The notes under the pieces were generated by a model that saw nothing but the letters and a program-made list of their open reading frames with translations, was not told the origin of the DNA and did no database searches. From contig NZ_JAINWI010000013.1 in NCBI RefSeq assembly GCF_021021435.1, positions 62,001 to 126,000 on the forward strand: a stretch of DNA of 64,000 nt, given 5' to 3'. This DNA is from Seohaeicola saemankumensis (GTDB lineage: Bacteria; Pseudomonadota; Alphaproteobacteria; Rhodobacterales; Rhodobacteraceae). Each line of letters begins with the position of its first letter. The first letter of the stretch is position 1. A program made the translations under genes and the position numbers. This document shows, in pieces, positions 46,768-55,102 of this stretch.

Positions 46768-48103
46768 GGGTCATCCCTTCGACCAGAAGCGACGGCACGA
46801 CGCGGCTGAGATGCGCGCGCGCGTCATTGGCGGGGATAATCCGTCGCAGCATGTCGCGCAGGTTGCCCGCGATGGTGCATTCATTGACCGGATAGGCGAT
46901 CTGACCGTTCTCGATCCACAGGCCCGATGCGCCGCGTGAATAATCGCCGGTATTCGGATTGATCGTCGAACCGATCATCGACGTGACCAGAAGCCCCGTT
47001 CCCATATCGCGGATCAGGTCTTCGCGGCTGGTGCTGCCCTGAGTCAGTTCAATGTTCCAGTTCGACGGTGACGGCGGGGCTGATGTGCCGCGTGCAGCAT
47101 TCGCGGTCGAGGTCATCCCCAGTTTGCGGGCGGTGGAAAGATCCAGCGTCCAGCCGGCCAAGATACCTTGATCGACAACGGCGCGTCGCTTCGTCGGCAG
47201 ACCTTCGGCATCAAAGGGGCGTGACCCGTTGGCGCGCGGACGCAGCGGGTCTTCGATGAGGGATAGCGTATCGGGTAGCACGGGTTCTCCCAGATCATCC
47301 AGCAGCCATGACGAACCGCGCGCGATAGCAGAGCCACTGATCGCGGCCAGCAGATGCCCGATCAGCGATGACGATACCCGTTCATCAAAAAGAACCGGAT
47401 AGCTGCCAGTCTTGGGCTTGCGCGGGTTCATGCGTTCAACAGCCCGCTGCCCTGCGCTTTGTCCGACATCCTCGGGGCTGCGCAGGTCTGACTGGAAAAT
47501 CCGCATGTCGCCGTCATAGTCGCGTTCCATGCCTGTTCCGCTGCCGGTGATCGCCACACAGCTTATCGCGCGGTCCGATCGGGTGTAGCCACCTGAAAAC
47601 CCGTTGCTGGCCGCCAGATGGATATGACGCAGCCCATAGGCGGCAGTGGCCGATTGCACCTGCGTCACACCCTGCACGGCCAAGGCGGCAGATTCCGCGC
47701 GCGCCGCGTCCTGTTGCAGCACATGGGCGTCTGGTTCCGGCGTCGCATCGTGCATTTCCAGCGCGGCAATGTCCCAGTCGCGTGCAAGCTGGGACGGATC
47801 GGCCAATCCCACATAGGGGTCCAGCGGCGCTTCGCGCGCCATAGCCACAGCGCGTTCTGCCATCGTCGCCAATGTTGCGGGGCTGATATCCGAGGCTGAC
47901 ACATTCGCCTGACGCTGCCCGATCATGACCCGCAAGCCAAGATCAATACCCTCGGACCGCTCGGCCTGTTCCAGAACGCCGCCACGCATGTCGATGGTCA
48001 CAGAGGTGCCTTGCACAGCCATCGCATCTGCCGCGTCCGCGCCCGCGCGCTTTGCGGCTTCAAGCAAAGCGGCGGTCAGGCTTTCCAACGTCGGGGTCGT
48101 CAT
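46754..48103 (-). CDS. TldE/PmbA-type peptidase-complex subunit
   Basis: This 449-residue protein belongs to the TldD/PmbA family. No HExxxH zinc motif is visible, so it is the PmbA (TldE) type, the non-catalytic partner of TldD. Typical segments are ERSEGIDLGLRVMIG near the N-terminus and GASGLWIENGQIAYPVNECTIAGNL at the C-terminus. TldD/E mature peptides or degrade unfolded ones. No tldD gene is here. The 3' end overlaps cysQ by 14 bp. Confidence 0.88.
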   Translation of the reverse strand: MTTPTLESLTAALLEAAKRAGADAADAMAVQGTSVTIDMRGGVLEQAERSEGIDLGLRVMIGQRQANVSASDISPATLATMAERAVAMAREAPLDPYVGLADPSQLARDWDIAALEMHDATPEPDAHVLQQDAARAESAALAVQGVTQVQSATAAYGLRHIHLAASNGFSGGYTRSDRAISCVAITGSGTGMERDYDGDMRIFQSDLRSPEDVGQSAGQRAVERMNPRKPKTGSYPVLFDERVSSSLIGHLLAAISGSAIARGSSWLLDDLGEPVLPDTLSLIEDPLRPRANGSRPFDAEGLPTKRRAVVDQGILAGWTLDLSTARKLGMTSTANAARGTSAPPSPSNWNIELTQGSTSREDLIRDMGTGLLVTSMIGSTINPNTGDYSRGASGLWIENGQIAYPVNECTIAGNLRDMLRRIIPANDARAHLSRVVPSLLVEGMTLAGD

Positions 48104-48179
48104 GGGTAGTTCTCCTTGCTGGCAGAGAGGTAGGCCGAGGGGTCGTGATCCGCAAGGGCCGGTGTTTCGCGCGCCGCGC

Positions 48180-48220
48180 GAAAAATGGCGGGGTTGCCCG
48201 CATTCAAGCGGACAACCCCG
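48180..48220 (-). terminator. Rho-independent terminator after the DUF2125 gene
   Basis: The arms 48189-48201 and 48208-48220 (CGGGGTTG...) pair with one mismatch over 13 bp, around the loop ATTCAA. On the minus strand the stem is followed by ATTTTT (48181-48186). It sits 35 bp past the DUF2125 stop on the minus strand. Confidence 0.88.
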
Positions 48221-48255
48221 TTGATGGTAAAAAATTGCAACTGTGCCAAGCGGCC

Positions 48256-49779
48256 TTAGCGCAGCCGTTGCCCGTTGGCCAGAACCTGACCATCCTCGGT
48301 CACTTCGATGCGCGATGTCAGGCTGTCGGGGCCCGATCCGGGACGTGCGAACATACCCAGCATCATGCGTGCGCCCATGGCCTGCTCTTGCGGCAGAAGC
48401 CCCATTGCCACCAATGTATCCAGAAGCGCGTTGCCACCTGTCAGTTCCAAGTTGAGCGCGCCGGTTGGCTTGGGCATGCCCGGGAAGGTCGACAGATCGT
48501 CATTGTCGAAGGTGAAATCACCACCGCCGGTCAGCCGTGCCCCCGCTATGGCAAGGGTCAGGGCGTTCACGGTCAACGCGTGGATCTCGCCCGGTGGGCT
48601 TCCTGCGGCCATCATCATGGCTTGCTCGTCCATGATGTTCTGCGTCACCCGGGCCTTGCCGGTCAGATCAATTTCGATGGTTGCAGGGTCGCGCGGCAGT
48701 TGCCCTGCCGGATCGACCATGCCCCAGATCGCATCCGACACCGCGACATCGGCCAGTGTCAGACCCAGACCGAAATCGGTCGGCTCTTCGGTTTTACCGA
48801 TGGGGAACAGCATGTTGAACGCAGCCTTGGCCATGCTGACCGATACGGGAAGCGGGATCTCGGTGCCGGCATAGTTCATGGTCACACCGGTGACTTCGCC
48901 AGTGTAGTTCATATTCGTGTCGTTCATCTGGAAGGTCAGGTTGCCTGCATCCGAACTGCTGTTGCCCTCGACATTCTGGCCCTGTCCTGTGATCGAGAAT
49001 TCGGAATTGCCGGACGTGTAGGAATAACCGCCATCAATTGAGAAGCCCGCGGCCAGGGCTGAGGCCATATCCGTCATGTCGACATCGGCGGGCAGGCGCG
49101 CCTCGCCCTCGAAACCCAAATCCGACAGGCCGCCAGTGATTGCAACCCGCCCGCTTGGATCGTCGGGGTTGGCAATGTCGACGACATAATTCAGCGCTGT
49201 CGCTGTCATGGTCTGCGCGGTCACGCGCAGGTCGCTGCCTGACATGTTGCTGCGTCCGGCGATATCGCTCATGGACATGCGTGCCTGTTCAATTTCAACA
49301 GGTTCCCCGTCAACGATCAGGCTGGACAAGGCAAAGGCCATTTCTGCCGCGCCGTAATCGTATTGCATGTCCTCGGGCGCGCCCGAAACGATCATTTCAA
49401 AGCCCGATTGTGAGTATTCGACAACGCCTTGCACCTCCTCGGCCCCTTCTTCGGGCGGGCGGGCGGTAAAGGTTAACGGCATCGTTTCAGGCAACGCGAC
49501 GCGTACGCGCCCGTCGCCGGTTTCGGTGAACGAGATGTTGTCCATAGCAATGCTGGCGGCGGTGCCGGAGGCATCTTCGTCCATATTCAGCGTCAGGTCG
49601 GTAATCGTGACCGTTCCACCGGATGCCTGTTCGTTGCCGTTGACGCTGTAGCCGAATGCCTCAAGATATGTCTTGAAATCGGTCCAGACCTGTTCGGCAG
49701 TCACATCCGCCCAAGCACTCGATCCCGTAAGAAAAATTGCGATTGTGCCGCTGCCAAGCCGGCGAGACCAAATGCCCAT
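48256..49779 (-). CDS. DUF2125-domain secreted protein
   Basis: This 507-residue protein has a signal peptide ending near residue 25 (SSAWAD) and a strand-rich body that resembles the AsmA-like or DUF2125 type. Repeated patterns such as VTITDLTLNMD, GRVRVALPETM and SFTFDND are seen. Function is unknown. Beta-rich secreted proteins of this kind may handle lipids at the envelope (inference). ATG 49779 follows AAAGGTTAATCTC; earlier ATG 49830 lacks a leader. A strong terminator follows. Confidence 0.8.
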   Translation of the reverse strand: MGIWSRRLGSGTIAIFLTGSSAWADVTAEQVWTDFKTYLEAFGYSVNGNEQASGGTVTITDLTLNMDEDASGTAASIAMDNISFTETGDGRVRVALPETMPLTFTARPPEEGAEEVQGVVEYSQSGFEMIVSGAPEDMQYDYGAAEMAFALSSLIVDGEPVEIEQARMSMSDIAGRSNMSGSDLRVTAQTMTATALNYVVDIANPDDPSGRVAITGGLSDLGFEGEARLPADVDMTDMASALAAGFSIDGGYSYTSGNSEFSITGQGQNVEGNSSSDAGNLTFQMNDTNMNYTGEVTGVTMNYAGTEIPLPVSVSMAKAAFNMLFPIGKTEEPTDFGLGLTLADVAVSDAIWGMVDPAGQLPRDPATIEIDLTGKARVTQNIMDEQAMMMAAGSPPGEIHALTVNALTLAIAGARLTGGGDFTFDNDDLSTFPGMPKPTGALNLELTGGNALLDTLVAMGLLPQEQAMGARMMLGMFARPGSGPDSLTSRIEVTEDGQVLANGQRLR

Positions 49780-49902
49780 GAGATTAACCTTTCGAGAATT
49801 TTCGGGCGCAGTGTGACTTATGCAGCCCAAGGGTCAAGGCCTCTTGGTGCTGGACCCCGTGATTTGAGCGGTTTACCACAGGGAAAACAGAAAGAGGACA
49901 GG

Positions 49903-50655
49903 ATGGACGCGACCAATGGTAGAACGGTTCTTATTACAGGTGCCAGCCGTGGCATCGGCGAGGCTGCGGCTCGCGCTTTCGCGGCGCAAGGTGCACATGT
50001 CGTGCTGGCAGCGCGCGACGGCGCGGCCGTCCAACGGATCGCCGCAGAGATCGGCGGGCAGGCCGCAGGTATTGCCTGTGATGTGACGGATTTTGCACAG
50101 GTTGAAGCCGCGATTGATCTTGCGGTCGGTCGTTTCGGCAAGCTGGACATCCTGATCGGCAATGCCGGTGTGATCGAACCGATCGCGCGGCTGGACGCGG
50201 CTGATCCCGCCGATTGGGGCCGCGCCATCGACATCAACCTCAAAGGTGTGTTCCACGGCATGCGCGCCGCGCTGCCGGTGATGCAGGCGCAGGGGCAGGG
50301 CACGATCATCACGATCAGTTCAGGTGCCGCGCATAACCCTCTAGAGGGCTGGAGCAGCTATTGCGCGTCCAAGGCGGGTGCCGCGATGCTGACAGCCTGC
50401 GCGCATCTTGAGGGGCAAAGCGCAGGTCTGCGGATCATGGGCCTGTCGCCCGGAACGGTGGCTACGGATATGCAACGTGTCATCAAGGCCAGCGGTGTCG
50501 GCCCGATTGCCCGTCTGGAATGGGAAGACCACATTCCGGCCGACTGGCCTGCGCGCGCGTTATTGTGGATGTGCAGCGCGGATGCGGATGACTGGCTGGG
50601 CAAGGAAATCTCGTTGCGCGATGAGGCGATCCGTCGTCGGGTGGGTCTGATATGA
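49903..50655 (+). CDS. Short-chain dehydrogenase/reductase (SDR)
   Basis: This 250-residue oxidoreductase has the classical cofactor motif TGASRGIG (residues 12-19), NAG in LIGNAGV, and the catalytic Ser-Tyr-Lys set: ITISSGAAH and YCASK. ATG 49903 is preceded by AAGAGGAC; the longer frame from 49813 starts inside the divergent DUF2125 promoter. The 4-bp overlap (ATGA) with the crotonase gene suggests a joint acyl-CoA or fatty-acid-like pathway. Confidence 0.9.
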   Translation: MDATNGRTVLITGASRGIGEAAARAFAAQGAHVVLAARDGAAVQRIAAEIGGQAAGIACDVTDFAQVEAAIDLAVGRFGKLDILIGNAGVIEPIARLDAADPADWGRAIDINLKGVFHGMRAALPVMQAQGQGTIITISSGAAHNPLEGWSSYCASKAGAAMLTACAHLEGQSAGLRIMGLSPGTVATDMQRVIKASGVGPIARLEWEDHIPADWPARALLWMCSADADDWLGKEISLRDEAIRRRVGLI

Positions 50656-51260
50656 TCGAGTTGGACAAGGACGGTGGCCTCTGGACGGTCACGATCAACC
50701 GGCCCGACAAGGCCAATTCCCTGACGGCAGCCATGCTCGAAGAACTGGCCGATATCGCCGAAGCTGCCCGCGAGGCGCAGGTTCTGATCCTGACTGGCCG
50801 TGGCAAGGTCTTTAGCGCGGGCGCGGATCTTGAGGCGGCGCGGGCAGGTCTTGCCACCAGCCCCCTGTGGGAGCGGTTGTCGGGTGCTGTCGCGGCACTG
50901 CCCGGTCTAAGCATTGCGGCGCTGAATGGCACTTTGGCCGGTGGCGCAATGGGCATGGCGCTGGCCTGCGATTTGCGGATTGCCGTGCCTGACGCAAAGT
51001 TTTTTTATCCGGTGATGAAGCTGGGTTTTCTGCCGCAACCCTCTGATCCGAAAAGGATGGTCGCCTTGGTCGGGCCGGCGCGGGCCAAGCTGATCCTGAT
51101 GGGAGGCCAGAAAATCACCGCCGAGGAGGCCTTGTCCTACGGGTTGATCGACCGCGTTGTCGACAGCGTTGCCTTGCTGGATGTTGCCCGTGCAATTGCG
51201 GCGGATACGCTGGCGGCGAAGCCTGATTTTGCCGGCACCATCAAGGCGATGTGTCACTAG
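50652..51260 (+). CDS. Enoyl-CoA hydratase/isomerase-family protein, atypical
   Basis: This 202-residue crotonase-fold protein is shorter than the usual 255-260. The oxyanion-hole motifs are FSAGADLEA and LAGGAMGMALACDLRI. In common hydratases the catalytic Glu residues stand in GGxxELA and PExxLG; here the sequences read GGAMGMA and PVMKLG, so both Glu are missing. An isomerase, thioesterase or other crotonase activity is more likely than hydration. It is coupled to the SDR gene. Confidence 0.78.
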   Translation: MIELDKDGGLWTVTINRPDKANSLTAAMLEELADIAEAAREAQVLILTGRGKVFSAGADLEAARAGLATSPLWERLSGAVAALPGLSIAALNGTLAGGAMGMALACDLRIAVPDAKFFYPVMKLGFLPQPSDPKRMVALVGPARAKLILMGGQKITAEEALSYGLIDRVVDSVALLDVARAIAADTLAAKPDFAGTIKAMCH

Positions 51261-51309
51261 AGATGTCTGCCGGAGCGAATGTTCGGGGCAGGTGGCAGCA
51301 CAGGGCACA

Positions 51310-51612
51310 CTAGCGTTTGCGTCTTGCACCGGGACTTTTCGACAGAAAGCCCGGCGGGCGTTTGGCGACCCAGACTGCAAAGCGGGCAATGCGTGGATGG
51401 GCGCGGAGCGCATCAACCGTATTGAAGTTACGGGCCAGTTCCGCCTCGGTCAGGGTGGCATGGATTTCCGTGTGGCAGATGTGATGCAACAGAACCACTG
51501 GGCCGCCCTTGCCGCCCTTGAGCTTGGGGATCAGATGATGCAGCGATTGCGGCGCATCCGGCGGTATCGGGCGCAGACATAGCGGGCAGATCGGGGTAGC
51601 GGTGCTCTCCAT
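51310..51612 (-). CDS. HNH-endonuclease family protein
   Basis: This protein of about 100 residues has the HNH pattern: CPLC at the zinc-binding start, LHHLIPKLKGGKGG and LLHHICHTEIH. No second domain is present, so it is a stand-alone HNH nuclease of unknown target. ATG 51612 is chosen; TTG 51648 would add residues without a clear signal. It is 44 bp from the divergent flavoprotein gene and converges with the crotonase gene. Confidence 0.8.
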   Translation of the reverse strand: MESTATPICPLCLRPIPPDAPQSLHHLIPKLKGGKGGPVVLLHHICHTEIHATLTEAELARNFNTVDALRAHPRIARFAVWVAKRPPGFLSKSPGARRKR

Positions 51613-51656
51613 GGCCGACAAGATTGGAACGGGTGGTGACAAAGGCAAGGACGGGA

Positions 51657-52844
51657 ATGACGCAGGCTTTGGTGATCGGTGCGGGACCGGCAGGATTGAT
51701 GGCTGCCGAAACGCTGGCCTCTGCGGGCCTGTCCGTGATTGTCGCCGACGCCAAACCTTCGGTCGGGCGCAAGTTCCTGATGGCTGGCAAATCCGGCCTG
51801 AACATCACCAAGGATGAAGCGCAGGTCCCTTTTTTGGAGGCTTTTTCCGAGGCCGCGCCTGTCTTGCGACCCGCACTTGAGGCATTCGCACCGGACGCCG
51901 TTCAGGACTGGGCCCGCGGCCTGGGGCAGGAAGTGTTCACCGGCAGTTCCGGACGGGTGTTCCCCGTGGCGATGAAGGCATCACCTTTGCTGCGCGCATG
52001 GCTGTTGCGGCTGGAAGCTTTTGGGGTCGACATCCGCACCCGCTGGCGCTGGACTGGATTCGACGACAGATTCAGGTTCGATACGCCCCAGGGTGTGCAG
52101 GTTCTTGCACCGGATGTCGCGATACTCGCCTGCGGCGGGTCAAGCTGGGCGCGTTTGGGGTCGGACGGGCGCTGGACCGCGTTGCTGCCTGATGTGCCTC
52201 TGGCGCCGTTCCAGCCCGCAAATATGGGCTTCGCTGTTGCGTGGTCGGGGCACATGACGCCCCATCTTGGCCATCCCGTGAAAGGTATCGCGCTACATGC
52301 GGGCGATACTGTGTCGCGCGGAGAGATCGTGCTGTCGGCAAGCGGAATCGAGGGCGGCGGCATCTATGCAGTCTCGCGCGCTTTGCGCGAGGGGGCGGGT
52401 CTGAGATTGGACCTGCTGCCCGACCTGTCCCTGGCGCAGGTGACCGAACGGCTTGCGCGCTCGCGTGGCAAGGCCACCCTGTCGAACCATCTTCGCAAGG
52501 TCCTGCGGCTTGATCCCGTCAAACTGGCGCTGCTGATGGAGTTTGGACAGCCTGTTCCAAAAGATGCAGTCTCGCAGGCGGCGCTGGTCAAGGATTTGCC
52601 TGTGCCCCTTTGCGGTCCGCGCCCTATGGATCAGGCGATTTCCACCGCAGGCGGGCTGCGTTTCGCGGCGCTGGACGAGGGTTTGATGATCCGCCAGTTG
52701 CCGGGCGTGTTTGCCGCAGGCGAGATGCTCGACTGGGAGGCGCCTACCGGCGGCTACCTGATCACGGGGGCATTGGCGACAGGGCGCTGGGCCGCACAGC
52801 ACGCGGTTCGATGGGCGGCCGACCAAGGGGCGAAAGCCCCTTGA
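51657..52844 (+). CDS. FAD/NAD(P)-binding flavoprotein (BaiN/HI0933 family, TIGR03862-like)
   Basis: This 395-residue flavoprotein has the FAD motif VIGAGPAGLMAAETLA at residues 6-21, then the family signature VGRKFLMAGKSGLNITKDE, LACGGSSWARLGSDG and the C-terminal VFAAGEMLDWEAPTGGYLI. These proteins are putative flavin dehydrogenases of uncertain substrate. ATG 51657 is preceded by AAGGACGGG. It converges with the GST gene (24-bp gap). Confidence 0.87.
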   Translation: MTQALVIGAGPAGLMAAETLASAGLSVIVADAKPSVGRKFLMAGKSGLNITKDEAQVPFLEAFSEAAPVLRPALEAFAPDAVQDWARGLGQEVFTGSSGRVFPVAMKASPLLRAWLLRLEAFGVDIRTRWRWTGFDDRFRFDTPQGVQVLAPDVAILACGGSSWARLGSDGRWTALLPDVPLAPFQPANMGFAVAWSGHMTPHLGHPVKGIALHAGDTVSRGEIVLSASGIEGGGIYAVSRALREGAGLRLDLLPDLSLAQVTERLARSRGKATLSNHLRKVLRLDPVKLALLMEFGQPVPKDAVSQAALVKDLPVPLCGPRPMDQAISTAGGLRFAALDEGLMIRQLPGVFAAGEMLDWEAPTGGYLITGALATGRWAAQHAVRWAADQGAKAP

Positions 52845-52868
52845 TCCGGTTTGAACCTAGCGCTGCAC

Positions 52869-53453
52869 CTATTTGGCGACAGCGCGTTTGAAGGCGTCAC
52901 GGCTTCGCATGACCTTGGCATACGCTACCAGCCTGGGTTGGTCGATCTCGAATTTCGCGTTGAAGGCCCAGTTCAGGCAATGGGCTGCGATGATATCGGC
53001 GACCGTCATTTTGTCGCCCATCAGGAACGGGCCCTTCATCGTATCGGCCAGCCGCTCGATGTTGCGCGAGAATTCCCACTTCAGGCTGTCCTTGATCTCG
53101 GGCAAGCGCTTGTCTTCGGGCAAGATGAAGCTGTGCCGTGCCGCTGTCCAAAGCAGGGCATCCAGTTCGTCCAAAACCATATGCGTCAGCCCGTCCTGCC
53201 TTGCACGATCAACCGTGCCTGCCGGATAGGTCAGCTTGCCGTGCTTGTCCGCCAGATAGGTCAGGATAGCGGTTGAATCTGTCAACACGGCATCCCCGTC
53301 CCGCAAAGCGGGGATCTTGCCAGATGGGTTGGCGGCAAGGGCTTCGGGGCTGTGGGGTTTTACCGCGATGTGGTTGTAGGGTTGTTCAAGTTCTTCCAGC
53401 ATCCACATCACGCGAAAAGCGCGGCTTTGGGTGCCTCCGATAACGTCATACAT
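52869..53453 (-). CDS. Glutathione S-transferase family protein
   Basis: This 194-residue GST has an N-terminal thioredoxin-like domain (GTQSRAFRVMWMLEELEQPY, PSGKIPALRDGD, TDSTAILTYLA) and an all-helical C-terminal domain ending in a YAKVMRSRDAFKRA helix. The Ser/Thr-type N-terminus is typical of bacterial GSTs. The substrate is unknown. ATG 53453 follows GAGAGGGAGAATACC. It faces the flavoprotein gene tail to tail. Confidence 0.88.
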   Translation of the reverse strand: MYDVIGGTQSRAFRVMWMLEELEQPYNHIAVKPHSPEALAANPSGKIPALRDGDAVLTDSTAILTYLADKHGKLTYPAGTVDRARQDGLTHMVLDELDALLWTAARHSFILPEDKRLPEIKDSLKWEFSRNIERLADTMKGPFLMGDKMTVADIIAAHCLNWAFNAKFEIDQPRLVAYAKVMRSRDAFKRAVAK

Positions 53454-53579
53454 GGTATTCTCTCCCTCTCGACGCGTTTGCGTTGTCTCCGTTCCCATGT
53501 TGATCTGTTTTATTGGCGGATTTCCAGAGGGCGAAAGCAGAATGACAGGCCGCGACGCAAGGTTTCTGGATGGGAACGA

Positions 53580-54605
53580 TCAACGCTTCGCCATCATGGC
53601 CAGTTTGATCAGCGTTCGCTCCACGAGCGCCATGGCTGGTGCGTGCTGTCCGGCAGAACGCAGTTGCAGATCCGTGTCGGTAATCAGACCCAGAGCCGTT
53701 TCCAGGCGTTGCACCCGCCAGCCTTGCGCCTGTCGCAGGATACGGTCGCGGCGGGGACCAAAAACGGGGGGGCGCAGTTTGCCGATTCCCTGAGCGGGAC
53801 CGCCGGGGTCGGACGCGGCGGTATAAAGTGTGCGGAAATGGCGCGCGGCGGCGATGCACAGGCTGACGGGTTGCACACCTTGCGCCAGCAGTTTCCGCAT
53901 GACTGGCCCGATCTGTTCATCCCGTCCTTCGGCCACGATGTTCAGGATATCATCCAGATCCGCCTCGGATGTGGCGGGGGCACAGGCTGCGATATCTGCG
54001 GCGCTAACCGGGCCAGCATCGCCCAGTTTGTAAAGCGACAGCTTTTCCAGCGTCTGGCGGAAATCGCCGGGTTCGATATCCTGCGCCAATGCGGTCAGCG
54101 CGTTTGTTGCGGCGTTTTCCAGATCGTTCAGCCCTGCGCGGGCCAGTTCGGCGGCAATCTCTTCGCGCGTGGGGGGATTGTCGTAAAGGCCTGCCGCATA
54201 GGTGTTGGGATGGGCCTCGAACAGGGTGCGAAGTTTGGATTTCGCAGTGAGCGCGCCAGCGGTGACGATGATCTGCGCGTCACCTGCCTGCCAGTCAGCC
54301 AATGCAGCGGCGACAACATCAGCCAATGTATCTGTTGCGTCCTCGACAAATGCGACACGCGGGCCGGGGAAGAAGCTGATAGCTTTGACGGCATCCTGAA
54401 GCGCGGCGGGGTCTTTGCGCAGATCGGCAGCGGGCAGGCGTGCCAGACGCATTTCCTCTTCGCCTGCGGGGCCGATCAGTGCGGCGATCACCTCTTGCCG
54501 TTTCAGGGCCACACGCATCGCGTCGGCCCCGTAAAGCAGTAGGCCCGTCTTAGCCGGATCGGGGTGGGCGAAATACCGTGTCGCGTCGCGCGGGTTCAGT
54601 TTCAT
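53580..54605 (-). CDS. holA: DNA polymerase III subunit delta
   Basis: This 341-residue subunit of the clamp-loader complex opens the beta clamp. Its layout is the usual AAA+-like N-terminal domain (GLLLYGADAMRVALKRQEVI near 21-40), FFPGPRVAFVEDA near 78-90, and a helical C-terminus. Sequence conservation in HolA is low, but the gene order leuS-lptE-holA agrees. It overlaps lptE by 4 bp. Confidence 0.9.
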   Translation of the reverse strand: MKLNPRDATRYFAHPDPAKTGLLLYGADAMRVALKRQEVIAALIGPAGEEEMRLARLPAADLRKDPAALQDAVKAISFFPGPRVAFVEDATDTLADVVAAALADWQAGDAQIIVTAGALTAKSKLRTLFEAHPNTYAAGLYDNPPTREEIAAELARAGLNDLENAATNALTALAQDIEPGDFRQTLEKLSLYKLGDAGPVSAADIAACAPATSEADLDDILNIVAEGRDEQIGPVMRKLLAQGVQPVSLCIAAARHFRTLYTAASDPGGPAQGIGKLRPPVFGPRRDRILRQAQGWRVQRLETALGLITDTDLQLRSAGQHAPAMALVERTLIKLAMMAKR

Positions 54606-55102
54606 GCCGGAAGATTGCCTGCAGCGGCGGTCAGGCGGATAACCATCTGGTCCGCAAGCAAGACGGCAAGGCGCGCACGGGCATCGCGGCTGGCCGCCTC
54701 TGTCGCCGTGGTCGACCCTGTTGTGGAGTAGCCGGTAAAGCCATCGACACTGCCGCGCAGCAGCACCGCATCTGTGACGCGGTCGCGCAGCACGAAACTG
54801 ACGCGCCCGACCAGATTGACCCGCGCTGTCACGTTCTCCGCGGTTATCGCCATAGACGCGCCGCTGATGGAATAACTGTAGCCCAGCGCATATGGCCCGT
54901 CCGAGCCGCGCCCCAGACGGGACTCGAACTGCTGGATCAGCAAAAAGTCATCCCTGTTGGCGGGCGCGTCGGCCAGAATGCTATCCTGCAAACGGCTGCC
55001 CTGTCCCGTCGGGCCATAGGCGGGGGTAAAGCCGCAAGCGGCAAGCCCAAGACCCCAAAGCGCCAAGCCGCGCAGGACAAATCTGCGGTCAGATAACAAC
55101 AT
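54602..55102 (-). CDS. lptE: LPS-assembly lipoprotein LptE
   Basis: This 166-residue outer-membrane lipoprotein plugs LptD in LPS export. A lipobox LAAC places the lipidated Cys near residue 23 in [14 protein letters not shown], a usual LptE start. The body has [10 protein letters not shown] and [15 protein letters not shown]. It overlaps both leuS (14 bp) and holA (4 bp), so it lies in one transcript with them. The identification leans on both motif and order. Confidence 0.88.
   Translation of the reverse strand: MLLSDRRFVLRGLALWGLGLAACGFTPAYGPTGQGSRLQDSILADAPANRDDFLLIQQFESRLGRGSDGPYALGYSYSISGASMAITAENVTARVNLVGRVSFVLRDRVTDAVLLRGSVDGFTGYSTTGSTTATEAASRDARARLAVLLADQMVIRLTAAAGNLPA

Noticed and set aside
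53495-53578. GTTCCCAT and ATGGGAAC arms in the GST-holA gap
   Set aside because: The 8-bp arms are about 70 bases apart with no further pairing or T-run, so a terminator or operator is not supported.
53352-54542. Plus-strand open frame (396 codons) opposite holA
   Set aside because: It starts within the GST gene and runs antisense to holA. No domain is recognised.
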